From positions 4,402,001 to 4,466,000 of the forward strand of contig NZ_CP042431.1 in assembly GCF_007970185.1 (NCBI RefSeq): a stretch of 64,000 bases of DNA, in the 5' to 3' direction. How positions within the stretch are numbered: position 1 is the first letter of the stretch; each line of letters starts with the position of its first letter. This DNA is from Pseudobacter ginsenosidimutans. GTDB taxonomy: Bacteria > Bacteroidota > Bacteroidia > Chitinophagales > Chitinophagaceae. Shown here in pieces: positions 8,381 to 17,723 of this stretch. A model generated the notes under the pieces. The model saw only the letters and a list, made by a program, of their open reading frames with translations. It did not search any database and was not told the origin of the DNA. A program made the position numbers and the translations under genes.

Positions 8381-9808
8381 CTACTGTTTATCCCAGAACA
8401 ATTTTACATCCACTTTATCGCCACCGATGGCGCCGGATGCATCGGTGTAATTTTTATTATTGAGTGTCTGTTCATTGGTTGGATAGGTATAACGGGTAGG
8501 GTAACCTGATTTTGGACTGGTGGGCGGAGCCAGCACCGGGAAATCCAGTCTTCTCACTTCAGTCCAGGTTTCATAACCCCTGTTGTACAATGCGATCCAT
8601 TTCTGAGTGCCGATCTTTTGCTTCCAGGTGCCGGTAGCTGTTGCATAAGCCACATCTGTTCTGGCGAGATAGGTGTCGGCCTCAGCATCTGTTCCGCCCC
8701 AGTATTTGATGGAAGCACGGATGGCATTGTTGTAATGCTCGGCAGCTGTGCCTGCAACAACATAGCCCCTCTCTTTGGCTTCAGCACGATAGAATTCAGT
8801 TTCCACATAGTCCAGCAATAAAGACGGCGCGTCGATAGCGATCAGCTTTGCGCTGGCCCTTGCATAGGAAGAATAAGTATTGGTGGAACCGTTCACGCCG
8901 CCAACATACACGTTGTTGTCATTGGGAGCGAAATATTGCTTCAGTCGCGGATCGCTGAGCGCATTGAGTTTGTCTACCAGGGTTGCGCTGGCGATGAAGT
9001 CCTGGCGTTTGCTCTGTACCAGGTCTGCCCAGATCGGGTTGTTATTGGGCGTTGCACTCTGGTATTTGAAAACAGCATTGTCTGTAGCGCTGCTGAAAGC
9101 GCTGGCATCTGCTGCTTCCACTGCGGCCTGTGATTTGGGAGTATCGCTGTCTGCGATCAGCATGGCCATTCTCAGTTTCAGCGTGTGCGCAAATTTCAGC
9201 CATTGTGCTGTGGAGCCGCCATAGACCAGGTCCTGGTTGGCTTCGAATCCTTTTTCAGCGGGATTGAGCGCAGCGATCTCCGCATCCAGCCTGGTGAGCA
9301 GGTTCTCGTAGATGGTCTTTGCGTCATCGTATACCGGGAAGAGATTGTTGATGTCTAGCGCTTTCGTATAGGGTACATTTCCGAAAGTGCCAACGAGAAT
9401 AGACCAGGTATATACTTCCATGATACCTGCAATGGCCACCTGGTTGGTCTTTACCGGAGCTGTTACACCCACGGAAGCGGGGATCAGTCTTTTACATTCC
9501 TTAAGGTCCGCCAGTACATCCTTGTACATGGTCTGCCACCAGCGCTGTGGAATATTGCGGGTGAAGAAATCGTAATTGGGCTCGTCTGTGTACGTGGTGG
9601 TGGTCCAGTGTTGTACAACCAGCCTGTACACATTTGTGTTCACATTGGAACTGGTGAGCACATCGCTGAGGTTGCGCACTGCATTGGAGAACAGGGTGGG
9701 AGCGGGCACTTCGTCGGCCGCTTTCGTTTGTTCATTATAGTCATAGATGCTCTTGGTGCAGGCTGTCAGCGATAAAGCGGATATAGTAATGATGAATAAC
9801 TTTTTCAT
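8381..9808 (-). CDS. SusD/RagB-like nutrient-binding outer-membrane lipoprotein
   Basis: The 475-residue protein has a lipoprotein signal peptide (MKKLFIITISALSLTAC, lipobox Cys at residue 17). The body matches the SusD-like_2 group: WTTTTYTDEPNYDF near residue 70, RWWQTMYKDVLADLKECK near 88, TPR-like helices in the middle (EKGFEANQDLVYGGSTAQWLKFAHTLK split over 185-213) and the C-terminal LYNRGYETWTEVRRLDFP segment. Such proteins cap a SusC-type TonB-dependent channel and bind its glycan or peptide substrate. It lies 11 bases downstream of the SusC gene, its obligate partner. No glycosidase is linked to this pair, so the substrate is not evident. Confidence 0.92.
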   Translation of the reverse strand: MKKLFIITISALSLTACTKSIYDYNEQTKAADEVPAPTLFSNAVRNLSDVLTSSNVNTNVYRLVVQHWTTTTYTDEPNYDFFTRNIPQRWWQTMYKDVLADLKECKRLIPASVGVTAPVKTNQVAIAGIMEVYTWSILVGTFGNVPYTKALDINNLFPVYDDAKTIYENLLTRLDAEIAALNPAEKGFEANQDLVYGGSTAQWLKFAHTLKLRMAMLIADSDTPKSQAAVEAADASAFSSATDNAVFKYQSATPNNNPIWADLVQSKRQDFIASATLVDKLNALSDPRLKQYFAPNDNNVYVGGVNGSTNTYSSYARASAKLIAIDAPSLLLDYVETEFYRAEAKERGYVVAGTAAEHYNNAIRASIKYWGGTDAEADTYLARTDVAYATATGTWKQKIGTQKWIALYNRGYETWTEVRRLDFPVLAPPTSPKSGYPTRYTYPTNEQTLNNKNYTDASGAIGGDKVDVKLFWDKQ

Positions 9809-9819
9809 TGCTGTCAGAT

Positions 9820-12800
9820 TTAGAATTTCAGTTTAAGATTCAGGCCCAGGGATCTTGTAGTGGGATATGCGCCACTCTGGATGCCCTGTGCGTTACCGGC
9901 TGTCAGGTTCTCTTCAGGATCTGCATAAGGCAGGTTCTTGTGGATGATCCACAGGTTCCTTCCGATCAGGCTCACATCGATCCCTTTGAAAATTTTGGTG
10001 CGGCTGATGAGTTCGGCAGGCAATGAATAAGTGATATTGAGCTCTCTCAGTTTCACGTAAGAAGCGTCGTACACGAAGTTGGCTGCAGGATTGTAGGTGT
10101 AGCCATAGTAACCTGATTTCAGGTTCTCCACGCGTTTCGTATTCTCTTTTCCATCTGCTGTAACACCGGGAACGATAAGGCCGCCGCCATCTGCAATGGA
10201 ATTGCGTTTGGGATTGCCGAGATCGTTGTTGCCCGCAGTTTCAGCCAGTACGCCGGTAGCCAGGCCATAGTACATGTCGAGCGAGAACACGTCTCCGCCT
10301 TTACGTACGTCGATCAGGAAACCGAGTGAGAAATTCTTATACTTGAAAGTGTTGTACACACCGCCGATCCAGTCCGGGTTTACATTACCGATCACATTGT
10401 TGGTAGTGGTGGTCTGCACGTAATAGCCATTGCTGCCCACGAGTTTTTGTCCGTTCTCATGACGGACCCAGGTCTTGCCCTGAATAGTGCCGTAAGGCTG
10501 GCCCACTGTTGCGTTGACGCTTACGCCGCCCTGGAAGGCGCCTATCTGCAGGTTCTGAGCGCCTTCGTAGAGGCTTTCTACAATATTTCGGTTACGCGTC
10601 CAGTTTATATTGATATTCCAGCTGAAGTCTTTTGTTTTCACCGGTGAGCCGTAAACACTGAGCTCAACACCTTTATTGAGGATCTGTCCGGCATTCACGA
10701 ATTTGGCGAGATAGCCCGTAGCGGAAGAAGTGGCCACAGAGCTGATCTGATCGATACTTCTTGCGTGGTAGTAAGTAATATCCAGTCCCAGCCTGTTGCG
10801 GAAGAAGCCGAGTTCAAGGCCGATCTCCTTACTCCTTGTTCTTTCAGGTCGCAGGTTTTCGTTGCTTTTGTTATCCGGCAGCGAGAACATCACGGCATTG
10901 GCGAAGTTGGCGTTGCGATCGTACACATCTTTGAGTACGGCAAAAGGCGCGCTGTTGCCTACCTCTGCGTAGTTGAGGCGCAGCTTTCCAATGCTCAGCC
11001 ATGGCGCATTGATGAATTTGGAAAAGAGAAAACTGGAAGAAACGGAACCATAGTTGAAGCTGTTGTTGTTCTCCGGTAAGGTGGAGGAACGGTCCCTTCT
11101 GAATGCCCCGTCCAGTGTAAGGAAGTCCTGATAAGTAAAAGTGGCATTGGCGAAGTATCCGTCCACTGCAATACGCTGGGCCACTTCATAAGGGTAGGGC
11201 ACAGGGTTGAGCGAGTTGGCCAGGAAATAGCCTTTGTCGTTCACCAGTCCGCCATTGGTGATGGCATAGCTGGAATTCATATTGTTCCTCCTGATATTGG
11301 TACCTGCAACGGCACGCAGGTTCAGATCGGTAGTGATGTCTTTGTTGAAGTTGGCCATCAGGTCGTAGTTGTATTCCCTGAAGGTTCTTTCAAAGCGACT
11401 GTAGGAAGAAACGGATACAGAGCCTTTGGCGATGCGTTCTTCTTCCAGTTCGTCATAGGAATCGAGGGAGAACCTGCCGAGGAGGTTAAGCCAGCTGGTA
11501 ACGTCGTAGCTGATATTGGCAGTACCGTAGTAACGGTAACGTGTATCCGTTTGATAGTTCTCGTAACGGATGAAATAAGGGTTGTCTGTGTAGATGGGAT
11601 AGAGGCCGTCTGTCTTGGTGGGATCGGCCCAGTTCCAGGTGATATTGCGACCTGTTCTGAAGTAGGCGTCTTTCAGTTCCTTCACATCAACGTTGGTCTG
11701 CCACCACTGGCGGAAGCTCTGGTTGATATTGTATTTGCTGTAACCTGTTCCGTAGCGGCCCTTGCCATCGATCTTGCTCACGTTGAGGTTGGCATTGAGA
11801 CTTACTTTGTCGGATACTTTGTAGTTGGCGCCGAAGTTCACCATGTTCTTGAGGAGCCGGCTGTTGGGGAGAACTCCTTTCTCTTCGTTGCGGGTATAAC
11901 CGAGTTTGAAGAGCACTTTGTCGCCACCACCATCAACATAAACACTATTATTGGTGGATACGGCTGTTTCGAAGAAAGTCACCGGATCATTTTCTCCGGC
12001 TACCCATGGACGTTGTTGCTTGTAGTAAGGTGAAGTGGAATCGAAGGAAGTCCAGTTATAGATCTTCAGGTTGGGGTCGAAGCGTGCGCCATAAGAGGCA
12101 TCTTCTGTAGTGGGCACGATCAGCGCTTTGGTGCCTGTGCCGAATGGATCCCTCCACCAGAAGCGAACGTCAGGGGAGCCATCGGCAGTTTTGCTGTAAT
12201 TGCCCTGCTGATAGCCTGCGCCGTATTCTTTCTGATACTTGGCGTAGGTGCTCTTGTCTATCTTGCCAACTGTAACGCTGCTGTTGACTACAACGCCCAG
12301 TCCTTTTTTTGCTTTTTTGGTAGTGATCAGCACCACGCCATTGGCTGCCCTGGAGCCATAGAGTGCGGTTGAAGCTGCACCTTTGAGTACGGTAACAGAT
12401 TCAATATCATCCGGATTAATGTCGGCAGCAGCATTGCCGTAATCATAACCACCACGGCCATTGGCCATATCATCTGAAGTGGTGCGTCCTTTGTTGGATC
12501 CGTTGTTGTTGGAGTTGTCTACGGGTACTCCATCGATCACAAACAGTGCCTGGTTATTGTTGAGCAGTGATTTGGCGCCGCGCACCACAACGTTGGTGCT
12601 GGCTCCCATGGCGTTGCCCTGGCGGATCTCGAGGCCGGATACACGGCCGGAGAGCGACTGAGCGAAGTTGTTGCTGCGGCTCTGGCTGATCTCCGTTCCG
12701 GCAACCTGTTGCGCTGCATAGGGGAGCGTATTCTTGCTTCTTCGGATACCCATGGCAGTTACAATCACCTCCTGCATGGATGCGTCCTGTCTTTTGAGGG

Positions 12801-13071
12801 AAATATTCAGCAGGTCTTCCGCCCCTACCTTCACTTCCTTCTTTTCATACCCGATAACATTGATTACTAAAACATCACCGGCGGCAGCCGTGATGGTGAA
12901 ATTACCCTGTTCATCGGCGGTGGTTCCCTTTCCGGAACTCTTGAGCTGAACAGATGCATTGGCGAGGGGAGCGTTACTCTCATCTGTAACTTTACCCCTG
13001 ATCGTCCGGTTCTGTGCATAGGCCAGCGATGCGCATAGCGTCATGCACAAGAACATCAGTAGATTTCTCAT
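9820..13071 (-). CDS. SusC/RagA-type TonB-dependent outer-membrane transporter
   Basis: The ATG at 13071 gives a good signal peptide (MRNLLMFLCMTLCASLAYAQ). A second ATG at 13104 adds an unlikely leader. The product is about 1083 residues. A CarboxypepD_reg-like domain follows (IRGKVTDESNAPLANASVQ, residues about 22-100). Next comes a TonB-dependent plug with the SusC signature NFAQSLSGRVSGLEI, VIDGVPVDN and IESVTVLKGAASTALYGSRAA, then a large 22-strand barrel ending in the aromatic-type C-terminus NLKLKF. The protein imports a ligand held by the SusD partner encoded 11 bases downstream. Nothing near it suggests which ligand. The upstream region (13072-13483) holds a 20-bp palindrome that could be an operator. 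Confidence 0.95.
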   Translation of the reverse strand: MRNLLMFLCMTLCASLAYAQNRTIRGKVTDESNAPLANASVQLKSSGKGTTADEQGNFTITAAAGDVLVINVIGYEKKEVKVGAEDLLNISLKRQDASMQEVIVTAMGIRRSKNTLPYAAQQVAGTEISQSRSNNFAQSLSGRVSGLEIRQGNAMGASTNVVVRGAKSLLNNNQALFVIDGVPVDNSNNNGSNKGRTTSDDMANGRGGYDYGNAAADINPDDIESVTVLKGAASTALYGSRAANGVVLITTKKAKKGLGVVVNSSVTVGKIDKSTYAKYQKEYGAGYQQGNYSKTADGSPDVRFWWRDPFGTGTKALIVPTTEDASYGARFDPNLKIYNWTSFDSTSPYYKQQRPWVAGENDPVTFFETAVSTNNSVYVDGGGDKVLFKLGYTRNEEKGVLPNSRLLKNMVNFGANYKVSDKVSLNANLNVSKIDGKGRYGTGYSKYNINQSFRQWWQTNVDVKELKDAYFRTGRNITWNWADPTKTDGLYPIYTDNPYFIRYENYQTDTRYRYYGTANISYDVTSWLNLLGRFSLDSYDELEEERIAKGSVSVSSYSRFERTFREYNYDLMANFNKDITTDLNLRAVAGTNIRRNNMNSSYAITNGGLVNDKGYFLANSLNPVPYPYEVAQRIAVDGYFANATFTYQDFLTLDGAFRRDRSSTLPENNNSFNYGSVSSSFLFSKFINAPWLSIGKLRLNYAEVGNSAPFAVLKDVYDRNANFANAVMFSLPDNKSNENLRPERTRSKEIGLELGFFRNRLGLDITYYHARSIDQISSVATSSATGYLAKFVNAGQILNKGVELSVYGSPVKTKDFSWNININWTRNRNIVESLYEGAQNLQIGAFQGGVSVNATVGQPYGTIQGKTWVRHENGQKLVGSNGYYVQTTTTNNVIGNVNPDWIGGVYNTFKYKNFSLGFLIDVRKGGDVFSLDMYYGLATGVLAETAGNNDLGNPKRNSIADGGGLIVPGVTADGKENTKRVENLKSGYYGYTYNPAANFVYDASYVKLRELNITYSLPAELISRTKIFKGIDVSLIGRNLWIIHKNLPYADPEENLTAGNAQGIQSGAYPTTRSLGLNLKLKF

Positions 13072-13104
13072 GACCTTATTTTGGTTTGGTAAAAAATGCA
13101 TCAC

Positions 13105-13426
13105 CCATTGCTTAGGGCAATGCGGTTAAAAAAGTGTACACTTTTTTTTAAGTGGTTAACAATAAAGTTGTCGATTGGGAATTTGCGGGGGACCCGTTTG
13201 CCGGAGGAGGGTGTAGCAAATAACGGGGATATATGCAGCCATAATAACTGCGTGTTTCAGTTTTTCTCATGTGACTTCAGTGTTTGATGCAGGTACCAAG
13301 TTAGGTACTTATTCAATGCTGTGTTACAATTTTCTTAAAAAAAATTATGGTAAACAGTAATCAACTCTATTCAAATATTTTTTGAATAATGATTTACCGG
13401 ATATGAGTAATGCTGTTGCAACAATA
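13105..13426. other. AT-rich intergenic region upstream of susC
   Basis: Between the SusC gene and the Dabb gene lie about 320 bases with no supported gene. The region holds a perfect palindrome (13128-13147), A/T-rich stretches around 13310-13390, and the terminator of the Dabb gene at its right end. A promoter for susC must lie here, but I could not find an exact TAnnTTTG element. Confidence 0.6.
13128..13147. promoter_or_regulatory. 20-bp perfect palindrome upstream of susC
   Basis: The arms AAAAAAGTGT / ACACTTTTTT meet without a spacer, 57 bases before the SusC start. The symmetry suggests a dimeric regulator site. A weak hairpin in the susC leader is the alternative. Confidence 0.4.
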
Positions 13427-13450
13427 AGGGCGCTCTTTGAAGAGCGCCCT
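13427..13450 (-). terminator. Intrinsic terminator after the Dabb gene
   Basis: An 11-bp GC-rich inverted repeat (AGGGCGCTCTT / AAGAGCGCCCT) with a minimal loop lies about 33 bases past the stop of the minus-strand Dabb gene, followed by a T-rich stretch on that strand. Confidence 0.75.
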
Positions 13451-13483
13451 GAAATATAGATGGGGATTGCGTTGTGTGAGAGT

Positions 13484-13891
13484 TTAAACTTCAGTTGCGT
13501 CGTAAACGATCACTTTGCTCCAGAGATGTCCATAATTTTTGATGAAGGCCTGATGAACAGGATGCACCTGGTAAGCTGCCTGTGCTGCGAGATCTTTGAA
13601 GAAGATCAGCTCGGATACATCCCAGCTATTGTCTACCACATCACGTTTTTCTGTGGAGGCAACAACACCTACATGAAGCTCGCCAACTGTATCGATGGCC
13701 TTCAGTGTTTTCACTCCTTCGATCAGTTTTTTTCTGTCGGTTTCATTGCCTGCATTTTTCAGCCAGAAGAAAACATGGTGCACTACAGGATATTTTTTTC
13801 CTGCTACCGGGAATGGGCCGGCAGCAGTAACGGTGCCTGCACAGAGTGCGGCTGTAGCAGTGAGAAAGGTTCTGCGGTTGGTTTCGTTCAT
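13484..13891 (-). CDS. Dabb-domain (stress-responsive alpha/beta barrel) protein with Tat-type signal
   Basis: The 135-residue protein opens with NRRTFLTATAAL, a twin-arginine-type export signal (RR near residue 6), and cleavage is likely near VTAAG. Residues 35-132 match the Dabb (ferredoxin-like dimeric alpha-beta barrel) family: VVHHVFFWLKN, a central HVGVVAS segment and the C-terminal HPVHQAFIKNYGHLWSKVIVYD. Members form dimers; roles range from polyketide chemistry to unknown, so no substrate is assigned. It is likely periplasmic and folded before export. The gene stands alone between two terminators. Confidence 0.85.
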   Translation of the reverse strand: MNETNRRTFLTATAALCAGTVTAAGPFPVAGKKYPVVHHVFFWLKNAGNETDRKKLIEGVKTLKAIDTVGELHVGVVASTEKRDVVDNSWDVSELIFFKDLAAQAAYQVHPVHQAFIKNYGHLWSKVIVYDATEV

Positions 13892-13919
13892 ACAATTCAG
13901 GTTGAGGTATCAAAATACA

Positions 13920-13947
13920 AAAAAAGCTCCGGTGACGGAGCTTTTTT
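13920..13947 (-). terminator. Intrinsic terminator of the RhlE-like helicase gene
   Basis: A perfect 12-bp stem (AAAAAAGCTCCG / CGGAGCTTTTTT) with loop GTGA ends in a six-T run on either strand. It lies 22 bases past the helicase stop. Confidence 0.9.
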
Positions 13948-13968
13948 GATGCAAAGAATATTCAGTGA

Positions 13969-15684
13969 TTACCAGCGTTCAGCTTCATCTTCTGAATTGC
14001 CGAAGCGGTTCTTCAGTTTGAAGGAAGCAGGCGCCTGGTTCAATTCTGTATTGGCTGCAGGCTTGCTGCTGTATTCGTACTTTGGTTTGGACTGATTGGC
14101 CTGTTGCTGCTGTGGCTGTTGTTTGGGGCGATCAGCAGATTTCTGCTGGGACGGCTGTGGCCTGCTGCCCTGTTGCTGAACAGCCGGCTTTTGCATATTC
14201 CCTTTCTGTTGCGTGCCGTTGTTGTTCTGAACAACTGCTTTTTGCTGCTGCTGTACAGCAGGCTGCGCTTTCTGAACTACCATTTTCTGTTGTGCATTGC
14301 CGGTAGTTGTCTGCATTGCAACCGGTCTTTGCGGACGGGGTTGCTGACCCTGGTTCGTCTGCTGCTTTACCTGCGGCTGCTGCTGGCGGCCATTACTGGT
14401 ATTGCGTGATTCACCCTGTGATTGCCTTTCCTTGTTCCGGTTTCTATTATTCCTGCTTTGCTGATTATGCTGCTGCAAAGGTTTGGAATTAGCCTGTGTT
14501 TTGGCGATGGCCGGAGCCTGCGCTACCACTGGTTCTTTTACGATCGGGCTGCCTGGCTTGAAAGGATGTTCTGCAATAACAGGAACATTCTTTTTGATCA
14601 GCTTCTGGATATCGCGGAGGAACTCTCTTTCTTCCTGGTCACAGAATGAAATGGCGAGACCACTTGCGCCTGCACGTCCGGTCCTTCCGATCCTGTGAAC
14701 ATATGTTTCAGGGATATTGGGAAGATCGTAGTTGATAACATGACTGAGCTCTTCCACATCGATACCGCGTGCTGCGATATCGGTGGCCACCAGTACGCGG
14801 ATCTCTCTTTCCTTCAGTAACTGAAGCGCACGCTGACGTGCTGCCTGTGATTTGTTGCCGTGAATGGCTTCCGCCCTGATGCCTGCATTGGAAAGCGCTT
14901 TCGCGATCTTGTTGGCTCCATGCTTGGTACGGCTGAACACAATGGAAGATGTGATGGCCGGATCTTTCAGGATATGCACCAGCAAGGGATTCTTGTTCTT
15001 TTTGTCTACATAGTACAGTGTTTGTTCCACTGTTTCTGCTGTAGATGCAACTGGTGTCACCTGCACGTATACCGGTTCTTTCAGAATGGTATCGGAGAGC
15101 TTCCTGATCTCAGGCGCCATGGTGGCGGAGAAGAAAAGTGTTTGTCTTTGTGCAGGGATCTTCGCTATCACTTTTTTCACGTCGTGAATAAAGCCCATAT
15201 CAAGCATGCGGTCTGCTTCGTCCAGGACCAGGATCCTGATCTGGCTGATGCTGATGATGTTCTGCTGCATCAGGTCTAACAATCTGCCCGGAGTGGCCAC
15301 GAGGATATCGCAACCTTTACGAAGGTCGTTCACCTGCGATTGCTGGGAAACGCCGCCAAAGATCACTACCTGCCTGATATTGGTATACTTTCCATACGCA
15401 TCGAAGCTTTCCTGGATCTGTAAAGCCAGTTCACGGGTAGGAGTGAGTACGAGTGCGCGGATACCTTTTACAGGTGCTTTCGCTTTTTCTTCAGCCAGTA
15501 ACTGGATGATGGGAATTGCGAAGGCCGCGGTTTTGCCTGTGCCTGTACGTGCGCAGCCAAGAATATCTTTCTGCTGCAGTATAACGGGGATCGACTGTTC
15601 CTGAATGGGAGTAGGGTTACTGTACCCTTGTTCTGCCAACGCCTTCAATATGGGCGCTGCAATTGGTAATTGCTCGAATAACAA
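13969..15684 (-). CDS. DEAD-box ATP-dependent RNA helicase (RhlE-like) with long Q/N-rich tail
   Basis: The 571-residue protein has a RecA1-RecA2 core (about residues 1-375) with every DEAD-box motif: PTPIQEQSIP (Q-motif), ARTGTGKT (I), PTRELALQ (Ia), DEADRMLDMGF (II), SATM (III), RGIDVEELSHVINYDLP (V) and HRIGRTGRAG (VI). These enzymes unwind short RNA duplexes in ribosome assembly and mRNA turnover, often in the cold. The last 195 or so residues are an extreme Gln/Asn-rich, Arg/Lys-dotted low-complexity tail with poly-Q runs, far from the folded core. Such tails bind RNA and can drive phase separation. A TATTTTTG element at 15829-15836 on this strand would give a 5' leader of about 140 bases. 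Confidence 0.93.
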   Translation of the reverse strand: MLFEQLPIAAPILKALAEQGYSNPTPIQEQSIPVILQQKDILGCARTGTGKTAAFAIPIIQLLAEEKAKAPVKGIRALVLTPTRELALQIQESFDAYGKYTNIRQVVIFGGVSQQSQVNDLRKGCDILVATPGRLLDLMQQNIISISQIRILVLDEADRMLDMGFIHDVKKVIAKIPAQRQTLFFSATMAPEIRKLSDTILKEPVYVQVTPVASTAETVEQTLYYVDKKNKNPLLVHILKDPAITSSIVFSRTKHGANKIAKALSNAGIRAEAIHGNKSQAARQRALQLLKEREIRVLVATDIAARGIDVEELSHVINYDLPNIPETYVHRIGRTGRAGASGLAISFCDQEEREFLRDIQKLIKKNVPVIAEHPFKPGSPIVKEPVVAQAPAIAKTQANSKPLQQHNQQSRNNRNRNKERQSQGESRNTSNGRQQQPQVKQQTNQGQQPRPQRPVAMQTTTGNAQQKMVVQKAQPAVQQQQKAVVQNNNGTQQKGNMQKPAVQQQGSRPQPSQQKSADRPKQQPQQQQANQSKPKYEYSSKPAANTELNQAPASFKLKNRFGNSEDEAERW

Positions 15685-15828
15685 TTGAATTCTGATTTAA
15701 AATGAATAAAGATTGGTAAGCTGCCAGCCTGTTGCGGCACATTACCCGGCTTACAATCTCATACCTCAAATAATGAATGAAATGAAGTCAAAATAGGAGG
15801 GAGGAAGTAATAAGTGAGGCAAAGGTAC

Positions 15829-15836
15829 CAAAAATA
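15829..15836 (-). promoter_or_regulatory. Candidate -7 promoter element of the helicase gene
   Basis: TATTTTTG on the minus strand fits the Bacteroidota TAnnTTTG consensus. The -33 region (GTTTTA about 20 bases upstream) is only a weak match. Confidence 0.4.
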
Positions 15837-15958
15837 ATTGTTAACGGTATTGTATAAAACTGTAATTTGTTGATTGAATGTCCCGGGCAGCCCTGCCGGA
15901 CTGATTCTCAACCTCCTCGAACATCCCTGACCGTAAGCTTTCAATTAAATCACCATCC

Positions 15959-17656
15959 ATGGAATGGCTTAAAGAAACGCTTAGGCATTATCCCGAGATT
16001 GCCGCTTTTTTTGTACTCGCAGCCGGTTTTTTCATCGGTAAACTGAAAGTTGGAAAATTCACCCTGGGCACTGTTACCTCGGTGCTGCTGGTTGGCATAC
16101 TTGTGGGGCAATGGGATATCAGCATACCGGCTGAAAGCAAATCCATCTTTTTTCTACTTTTCCTTTTTTCCATGGGCTACAGTATCGGCCCGCAATTCTT
16201 CCAGGGATTGAAGAAAGATGGACTGAGCCAGGCATTGTTCTCCGCCACTATTTGCATCACCAGTCTTGCTCTCGGCTATGTGTTGGCGTTACTGTTCGGA
16301 TTTACACCCGGCACAGGAGCAGGGCTCTTGTCCGGTGCCAATACCTGCAGCGCCATCATCGGTGTGGCGGGCGATTCCATCAGCAAACTAAATATCACGG
16401 AAGGACTGAAAAAAGACTGGACAGACCAGATCGCGGTGGCCTATGCCGTTACTTATATTTTCGGAACGGCAGGCACAGCCTGGTTCCTCTCGGTGATCGG
16501 CCCCATTCTCCTCGGAGGTAATGTGGCAGAGAAAGCCAAAGAACTGGAAGCTGAAATGGGCTCCACCGGAGAAGATGGAGAGAATATAACTACTGCCTAT
16601 GATCAGGTGGCTTTCCGCGCATACAAACTGACCACTGAGCTTTTCAAGGAGGGCCTGAGTGTGAAAGCCATGGAAGATTTTATGGTGAACCGGCAGAAGC
16701 CGCTGTATGTACAGCGTATCCGCCGGAAGGGAGAAGTGGTGGAAGTTATGTCAGATACCAAACTGCAATTGAATGATGTGATTGCGGTAAGTGGACAAAG
16801 ATCGCAGATCGTAGGCGCAGAAGAGTTTCTAGGGGAAGAGATCATGGACTCCGGTTTGCTGAGCTTCCCGATAGAAGTGGCCACCGTGATCGCTGTAAAG
16901 AAATCAATTTTAGGTCATAGTCTTGGTGCTTTGCGGAGGAGAGATTCTGTACATGGAGTGGGCGTTCGCAAGCTCACGAGGGCGGGAATTGAAATTCCTG
17001 TAACACACAGGACCACTATCGAGAAAGGTGATGCGCTGGAGCTGGTGGGCGTTAAGGAAGATCTGAACAATGCGGTGAAGAAGATCGGTTACAAAGAGAA
17101 ATCAGGAATTGAAACGGATATCGTTTATGTGGGCATTGGAATTGTGATCGGTTCACTGGTAGGAGCATTGTCTGTGAAGGCAGGCGATATCCCGCTCAGC
17201 ATCAGTACCAGCGGCGGTTCGCTGATAGCCGGACTTTTCTTCGGCTGGCTGCGAACCAGGCGGCCGGTATTCGGTAATATCCCTGCGCCGAGTGTATGGT
17301 TGTTGCAGAAACTCGGTCTGCATATGTTCATAGCTATTGTTGGCATCAGCAGCAGCAGCGGATTTGTAAAAGGATTACAACAGGAAGGCGTGAATCTTTT
17401 CATCGCCGGTGTGATCCTCAGCATCCTGCCGATGGTGCTGGCATTGTACCTGGCGAGATATGTTTTCAAATTCCATCCTGCCATTGCGCTGGGCGCCTGC
17501 GCGGGCGCGCATGATGAATCTGCGGCGCTGCTGGCGGTGCAGGATGCAGTGAAGAGCAAGATCCCTGCATTGGGTTATACCGTTACCTATGCTGTGGCAA
17601 ATATATTACTGACCATTTCAGGCGCTGTGATAGTGATGTTATTATATCATTCGTAA
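15959..17656 (+). CDS. AspT/YidE/YbjL-type aspartate:alanine exchanger-family transporter
   Basis: The 565-residue inner-membrane protein has the duplicated AspT layout. A first bundle of hydrophobic helices (about residues 10-190, with GLLSGANTCSAIIGVAGDS) is followed by a cytoplasmic region carrying two TrkA-C (RCK_C) domains (about 205-380, LNDVIAVSGQRSQIV and GDALELVGVKEDLNN). A second helical bundle (about 385-565) contains GISSSSGFVKGL and ACAGAHDESAALLAVQDA. Family members exchange aspartate for alanine or carry other small anions. The TrkA-C domains hint at nucleotide or ligand gating. The gene stands alone, so the natural substrate is unknown. Confidence 0.88.
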   Translation: MEWLKETLRHYPEIAAFFVLAAGFFIGKLKVGKFTLGTVTSVLLVGILVGQWDISIPAESKSIFFLLFLFSMGYSIGPQFFQGLKKDGLSQALFSATICITSLALGYVLALLFGFTPGTGAGLLSGANTCSAIIGVAGDSISKLNITEGLKKDWTDQIAVAYAVTYIFGTAGTAWFLSVIGPILLGGNVAEKAKELEAEMGSTGEDGENITTAYDQVAFRAYKLTTELFKEGLSVKAMEDFMVNRQKPLYVQRIRRKGEVVEVMSDTKLQLNDVIAVSGQRSQIVGAEEFLGEEIMDSGLLSFPIEVATVIAVKKSILGHSLGALRRRDSVHGVGVRKLTRAGIEIPVTHRTTIEKGDALELVGVKEDLNNAVKKIGYKEKSGIETDIVYVGIGIVIGSLVGALSVKAGDIPLSISTSGGSLIAGLFFGWLRTRRPVFGNIPAPSVWLLQKLGLHMFIAIVGISSSSGFVKGLQQEGVNLFIAGVILSILPMVLALYLARYVFKFHPAIALGACAGAHDESAALLAVQDAVKSKIPALGYTVTYAVANILLTISGAVIVMLLYHS

Positions 17657-17676
17657 TTGTTTTAATGAAAAAAAGA

Positions 17677-17700
17677 CGCCCTGCTTTTTTAGGCAGGGCG
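17677..17700. terminator. Intrinsic terminator between the AspT-type and siderophore receptor genes
   Basis: An 8-bp GC stem (CGCCCTGC / GCAGGGCG) surrounds a T-rich loop, with A-rich and T-rich flanks. It is placed between convergent genes and may act on both. Confidence 0.65.
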
Positions 17701-17723
17701 ATTTCTTTTGTATTTGAATAGTA

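Noticed and set aside
13128-13147. Palindrome as an intrinsic terminator
   Set aside because: It lies in the leader of susC, far from any upstream gene end, and has a weak A/T stem.
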